Part shown: positions 59,939-64,000 of the stretch, piece by piece
Layout: the number at the start of each line of letters is the position of its first letter
How positions within the stretch are numbered: position 1 is the stretch's first letter
Source of the DNA: Clostridiaceae bacterium Marseille-Q4145
GTDB lineage: Bacteria; Bacillota; Clostridia; Lachnospirales; Lachnospiraceae
DNA: 64,000 nt
NCBI GenBank assembly: GCA_018223365.1
Contig: JAGTTP010000002.1
Coordinates: 496,001-560,000, forward strand
Reading direction: 5' to 3'
Program-made: the position numbers and the translations under genes
The notes under the pieces: generated by a model
Told to the model about the DNA's origin: nothing
The model's database searches: none
Seen by the model: only the letters and a program-made list of their open reading frames with translations

Positions 59939-60328
59939 GTGAAGAAAATCCGAAGTTATACAAGTATCTGGAACGTGGAAAAGGTACTGTATGCCATCAA
60001 TGATGTAAACCTGCCATTCCCTGTGACCTTTACCCAGATTACATGGTTCGTGCTGACGGAATTTATCATCATTCTATTTGCAGATGTACCGCCACTTTCC
60101 ATGATTGAGGGTGCGTTTTTGAAATATTTCGGGATTCCCGTTGCCCTTACATGGTTTATGTCACAGAAAACCTTTGACGGGAAAAAGCCATACAGTTACA
60201 TCAAGACGATGGTTCTGTATGCCCTGCGTCCCAAAGTGACTTATGCCGGAAAAGCCGTGAACCTGCATAAGCAGAAATTTGAGGAAACTATCACGGCAGT
60301 AAGGAGTGTGACCTATGTTCCCGATTAA
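59939..60328 (+). CDS. TcpE family conjugal transfer protein (Orf17-like)
   Basis: 129 aa with a GTG start behind GAAAGGAG. IRSYTSIWNVEKVLYAINDVNLPFPV and two hydrophobic segments (FVLTEFIIILFADVP and LKYFGIPVALTWFM) are typical of TcpE. It is a membrane component of the type IV secretion channel, with a 14-bp overlap into virB4. Confidence 0.9.
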   Translation: MKKIRSYTSIWNVEKVLYAINDVNLPFPVTFTQITWFVLTEFIIILFADVPPLSMIEGAFLKYFGIPVALTWFMSQKTFDGKKPYSYIKTMVLYALRPKVTYAGKAVNLHKQKFEETITAVRSVTYVPD

Positions 60329-62768
60329 ATATATCGACAATAACCTTGTCTGGAATAAGGACAATGAGGTGTTCGCCTACTATGAGCTGATACCGTACAA
60401 CTATTCGTTCTTATCTCCAGAGCAGAAATACCTTGTGCATGACAGCTTCCGTCAGCTTATCGCACAGTCCCGTGAGGGAAAGATTCATGCGTTGCAGATT
60501 GCAACCGAAAGTTCAATCCGAAGCATACAGGAACAGTCAAAGAAGCTGGTAACGGGAAAATTAAAGGAAGTCGCCTATCAGAAAATAGACGACCAGACCG
60601 AAGCCCTTGTATCCATGATAGGCGACAATCAAGTTGATTACCGTTTCTTTCTGGGATTCAAGCTCATGGTCACAGAGGACGAAGTCAATCTGAAGAACAT
60701 CAAAAAAATGGTATTTCTGACATTCCGTGAGTTTTTGAATGAGGTAAGGCACACGCTGATGAATGACTTTGTTTCCATGAGCAATGATGAAATCAACCGT
60801 TATGCGAAGATGGAAAAACTGCTGGAAAACAAAATCTCCCGTAGATTCAAAATCCGCCGACTGGAAGCCAAAGACTTTGCGTATCTGATGGAACACCTCT
60901 ACGGCAGGGACGGGATAGCCTATGAAGATTATGTGTATCCTCTGCCAAAAAGAAAATTAAAAAGGGAAACACTGATTAAGTATTATGACCTTATCCGTCC
61001 TACCCGTTGTGTGGTGGAAGAAAGCCAGCGATATTTGCGTCTGGAACATGAGGACAGTGAAAGTTATGTGTCCTACTTTACGGTCAATGCGATTGTCGGA
61101 GAACTGGACTTCACATCATCGGAAATCTTTTATTTCCAGCAACAGCAGTTCACATTCCCTGTGGATACTTCCATGAATGTTGAGATTGTGGGAAATAAGA
61201 AAGCATTAACCACTGTCCGCAACAAGAAAAAGGAATTAAAGGACTTGGATAATCACGCCTATCAAGCCGGAAATGAAACAAGTTCAAATGTGGTGGAAGC
61301 CTTAGACAGTGTCGATGAACTGGAAACAGATTTAGACCAGAGCAAGGAAAGTATGTACAAGTTAAGTTACGTCATACGGGTGTCTGCACCCGATCTTGAC
61401 GAACTGAAACGCCGTTGTGATGAAGTCAAGGACTTTTACGATGATTTGAATGTGAAACTGGTTCGCCCTGCCGGAGATATGATGGGACTGCATGGAGAGT
61501 TTCTTCCTGCCAGCAAGCGTTATATCAATGATTATATCCAGTATGTGAAATCCGATTTTTTAGCCGGACTTGGCTTCGGTGCTACCCAGATGTTGGGCGA
61601 AAATACAGGAATCTATATCGGATATTCCGTGGATACGGGAAGAAATGTCTACCTGCAACCGTCCCTTGCCAGTCAAGGGGTAAAAGGTACGGTCACAAAT
61701 GCGTTGGCTTCTGCTTTTGTAGGTTCGCTTGGCGGTGGAAAATCATTCTGTAATAACCTGCTAGTATATTATTCCGTCCTGTTCGGTGGACAGGCAGTTA
61801 TCCTAGACCCGAAAAGTGAGCGTGGAAGCTGGAAAGAAACTCTGCCGGAGATTGCAGAGGAAATCAACATTGTAAACATTACCAGTGATTCCAGCAATCA
61901 AGGGCTGTTAGACCCGTATGTGATTATGAAAGATGTCAAGGACGCTGAAAGTCTTGCCATCGACATTCTGACATTCCTTACAGGAATTTCTTCAAGGGAC
62001 GGCGAAAAGTTCCCTGTCCTTAGAAAAGCTGTCCGCACGGTATCCCAGAATCAGAACCACGGGCTGTTGCAGGTCATTGAGGAACTGCGAAAAGAGGATA
62101 CCGCCGTATCCCGTAACATTGCAGACCATATCGAAAGTTTTACGGACTATGATTTTGCACAGCTTTTGTTCTCAGACGGTTCGGTGGAAAATGCAATCAG
62201 TCTGGATAACCAGCTCAACATCATACAGGTTGCAGATTTGGTTCTGCCGGATAAGGATACTACCTTTGAGGAATACACGACCATTGAACTGTTGTCGGTA
62301 TCCATCTTAATTGTTATCAGTACCTTTGCACTTGACTTCATTCACAGTGACCGAAGCATTTTTAAGATTGTAGACCTTGATGAAGCATGGGCGTTCTTAA
62401 ATGTGGCACAGGGCGAAACACTCTCAAATAAGCTGGTGCGTGCTGGTAGAGCCATGAACGCCGGAGTCTATTTCGTGACACAATCCTCTGGGGACGTATC
62501 GAAAGAAAGCCTAAAAAATAACATCGGTTTAAAGTTTGCGTTCCGCTCCACAGATACCAATGAAATCAAACAGACCTTAGAGTTTTTCGGACTGGACAGT
62601 GAGGACGAAAACAACCAGAAACGGTTGAGGGATTTGGAGAACGGACAATGCTTAATGCAGGATTTATATGGACGTGTCGGTGTGGTACAGATACACCCTG
62701 TCTTTGTAGAACTGCTCCATGCCTTTGATACCAGACCGCCGATAAAAAGTGAGGTGGATTTGGAATGA
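60315..62768 (+). CDS. VirB4-like conjugation ATPase (Orf16-like)
   Basis: 817 aa. The N-terminal CagE/TrbE/VirB domain is followed by an ATPase with Walker A FVGSLGGGKSFCNNLL (about residue 470), AVILDPKSERGSW, Walker B IFKIVDLDEAWAFL and GVYFVTQSSGDV. It powers the secretion machinery. It overlaps orf15 (ATGA). Confidence 0.94.
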   Translation: MFPIKYIDNNLVWNKDNEVFAYYELIPYNYSFLSPEQKYLVHDSFRQLIAQSREGKIHALQIATESSIRSIQEQSKKLVTGKLKEVAYQKIDDQTEALVSMIGDNQVDYRFFLGFKLMVTEDEVNLKNIKKMVFLTFREFLNEVRHTLMNDFVSMSNDEINRYAKMEKLLENKISRRFKIRRLEAKDFAYLMEHLYGRDGIAYEDYVYPLPKRKLKRETLIKYYDLIRPTRCVVEESQRYLRLEHEDSESYVSYFTVNAIVGELDFTSSEIFYFQQQQFTFPVDTSMNVEIVGNKKALTTVRNKKKELKDLDNHAYQAGNETSSNVVEALDSVDELETDLDQSKESMYKLSYVIRVSAPDLDELKRRCDEVKDFYDDLNVKLVRPAGDMMGLHGEFLPASKRYINDYIQYVKSDFLAGLGFGATQMLGENTGIYIGYSVDTGRNVYLQPSLASQGVKGTVTNALASAFVGSLGGGKSFCNNLLVYYSVLFGGQAVILDPKSERGSWKETLPEIAEEINIVNITSDSSNQGLLDPYVIMKDVKDAESLAIDILTFLTGISSRDGEKFPVLRKAVRTVSQNQNHGLLQVIEELRKEDTAVSRNIADHIESFTDYDFAQLLFSDGSVENAISLDNQLNIIQVADLVLPDKDTTFEEYTTIELLSVSILIVISTFALDFIHSDRSIFKIVDLDEAWAFLNVAQGETLSNKLVRAGRAMNAGVYFVTQSSGDVSKESLKNNIGLKFAFRSTDTNEIKQTLEFFGLDSEDENNQKRLRDLENGQCLMQDLYGRVGVVQIHPVFVELLHAFDTRPPIKSEVDLE

Positions 62769-64000
62769 TGAAATCTGTCACAAAAGAAAAGGTATTCCAT
62801 GTACTGAAACTGGTACTGCTTGCCGTGACCGTTACGCTGGTACTGCTGTCCCTGCTTGGGACGGTAGCTCATGCGTCTGGACTGGTCGATGATACGGTCA
62901 ATGCAGACAACCTGTATTCAAAGTATCCGCTTTCTAACTATCAGCTTGATTTCTATGTGGACAATAGCTGGTCTTGGCTACCGTGGAACTGGCTGGACGG
63001 CATTGGAAAATCGGTGCAGTACGGGCTTTACTGTATCACAAATTTTGTCTGGACAATCAGCCTGTATCTTAGCAATGCCACAGGATATGTGGTGCAACAG
63101 GCGTATAAGCTGAACTTCATCAATGACATGGCAGACAGTATCGGGAAAAGTATCCAGACACTTGCCGGAGTGACCGAACATGGATTTTCCAGCAGTGGAT
63201 TCTATGTGGGATTCCTGCTCATTATCATTCTGATTGTAGGTGTTTACACCGCCTATACAGGGCTTCTCAAACGGGAGACAAGCAAAGCACTTCACGCTGT
63301 TATCAACTTTGTGGTGGTGTTCATCGTATCGGCTTCCTTTATTGCTTATGCTCCTAACTATATCCAGAAAATCAATGATTTCAGTTCGGACATCAGCACC
63401 GCTTCTCTGGACTTGGGGACAAAAATCATGCTCCCCGATTCACAAAGCAAAGGCAAGGACAGCGTAGACCTTATCCGTGACAGCCTGTTTGCGATACAGG
63501 TAGAAAAACCGTGGCTGTTGTTGCAGTTCGGGAACAGCGATACCGAAGAAATCGGGACTGACCGTGTGGAAGCTCTGGTATCTGCCAGCCCGTCAGACGA
63601 AGATGGGGAAACAAGGGAAAATGTCGTCAAAACAGAGATTGAGGATAACGACAATGACAACCTTACCATTCCGCAAGTCGTCAACCGTCTTGGCATGGTG
63701 TTCTTCCTGCTCATTTTCAATCTCGGTATCACAATCTTTATCTTTCTGCTTACCGGCATGATGTTATTTTCCCAGATATTATTTATCATATATGCCATGT
63801 TTCTACCTATCAGTTTTTTACTGTCCATGATACCGACCTATGAGAACATGGCAAAACAGGCAGTTGTCCGTGTGTTCAATGCCATTATGACAAGAGCCGG
63901 AATCACTCTGATTGTGACCGTAGCATTTTCGATTTCCAGTATGTTCTACAACATTTCCACGGACTATCCGTTCTTCATGGTGGCGTTTTTGCAGATAATC
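62765..64000 (+). CDS. Conjugal transfer membrane protein (Orf15-like), truncated by window
   Basis: 412 visible codons, open at the right edge. Signal or anchor helix at the N-terminus (VFHVLKLVLLAVTVTLVLLSLLGTVAHAS), then a periplasmic-type region and five further membrane spans (FLLIIILIVGVYTAY, AVINFVVVFIVSASF, MVFFLLIFNLGITIFIFLL, MLFSQILFIIYAMFLP, ...). It is the VirB6-like channel component of Tn916-type ICEs. The start overlaps the virB4 stop. Confidence 0.9.
   Translation, partial: MMKSVTKEKVFHVLKLVLLAVTVTLVLLSLLGTVAHASGLVDDTVNADNLYSKYPLSNYQLDFYVDNSWSWLPWNWLDGIGKSVQYGLYCITNFVWTISLYLSNATGYVVQQAYKLNFINDMADSIGKSIQTLAGVTEHGFSSSGFYVGFLLIIILIVGVYTAYTGLLKRETSKALHAVINFVVVFIVSASFIAYAPNYIQKINDFSSDISTASLDLGTKIMLPDSQSKGKDSVDLIRDSLFAIQVEKPWLLLQFGNSDTEEIGTDRVEALVSASPSDEDGETRENVVKTEIEDNDNDNLTIPQVVNRLGMVFFLLIFNLGITIFIFLLTGMMLFSQILFIIYAMFLPISFLLSMIPTYENMAKQAVVRVFNAIMTRAGITLIVTVAFSISSMFYNISTDYPFFMVAFLQII

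Larger units (their letters stand above)
50780..64000 (+). mobile_element. Tn916-like integrative conjugative element (one end, truncated by window)
   Basis: From about 50,780 the gene order is surface protein, two YdcP, FtsK/TcpA, oriT-like region, MobT-type relaxase, DUF3789, TcpD, ArdA genes, TcpE, VirB4, Orf15, all on the plus strand, as in Tn916 orf24 to orf15. Integrase, excisionase and any resistance cargo would lie right of the window. The exact left end is uncertain by about 10 bp. Confidence 0.9.

Noticed and set aside
1..64000. CRISPR arrays and ribosomal RNA genes
   Set aside because: No regularly spaced short repeats and no rRNA-like sequence were seen.

Overview
The window comes from a low-to-mid GC Gram-positive bacterium of the Clostridia, most like a gut Lachnospiraceae (Blautia/Ruminococcus/Dorea-like). 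This rests on protein resemblance (PFL/DUF711, ACT, lysA, TmcAL, a CotJC fragment), purine-rich Shine-Dalgarno sites and a Tn916-type conjugative element. I could run no search, so the genus is a guess.

Layout. (1) 1-16,990 is ordinary chromosome: a partial OmpR-type regulator; a ComB-like phosphatase; a flavodoxin-fold reductase; TraX; a left-handed beta-helix protein; topoisomerase III; TmcAL; a KdpD/KdpE-like two-component pair; an orphan cobalamin riboswitch with no gene behind it; the PFL/ACT pair; a YycJ-type metallo-hydrolase; CoaE; DNA polymerase I; a zinc-finger anti-sigma-like protein; tRNA-Leu(CAA); lysA; and tRNA-Pro(GGG). (2) 17,017-50,050 is a complete siphophage-like prophage of about 33 kb with nearly every gene on the minus strand. 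Transcription order runs from the right end: HTH protein, C5 methyltransferase, small early proteins, HUH-type Rep, ParA, ParB, nuclease, HNH, terminase, portal, ClpP-like protease, capsid, tail, tape measure, a diversity-generating retroelement (DGR), holin, endolysin, two small operons under twin promoters, and finally an IS30-family transposase. (3) 50,051-50,779 is host DNA with a small membrane protein and the C-terminal remnant of a CotJC-type manganese catalase. (4) From about 50,780 to the window end is one end of a Tn916-like ICE carrying a VaFE/thioester surface protein and the conjugation module (two YdcP, TcpA/FtsK, oriT, MobT-type relaxase, TcpD, three ArdA-family proteins, TcpE, VirB4, Orf15). 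It interrupts the catalase gene.

The most interesting part is the prophage. I see no tyrosine or serine integrase and no CI-type repressor. A 15-bp direct repeat (17002-17016 and 50051-50065) brackets it. Just inside lie imperfect inverted termini sharing the 9-mer TGCGACAAG at exactly the same distance (19 bp) from each repeat. An IS30-type DDE transposase sits at one end and a stand-alone HTH protein of similar type at the other. The insertion lies between two divergent sigma-A-like promoters. The phage also carries a plasmid-like replication and partition block with a probable counter-transcribed RNA. My working model is a transposase-integrated phage-plasmid hybrid.

Its DGR is textbook: RT, Avd, a 127-bp template repeat and a matching variable repeat at the end of a C-type-lectin-like tail gene. 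All 12 differences fall at template adenines, and an 8-bp stem with a GAAA loop follows the variable repeat. Long G tracts break two phage reading frames, and a 10-mer (GGCAGCAGTA) recurs 13 times on the coding strand only.
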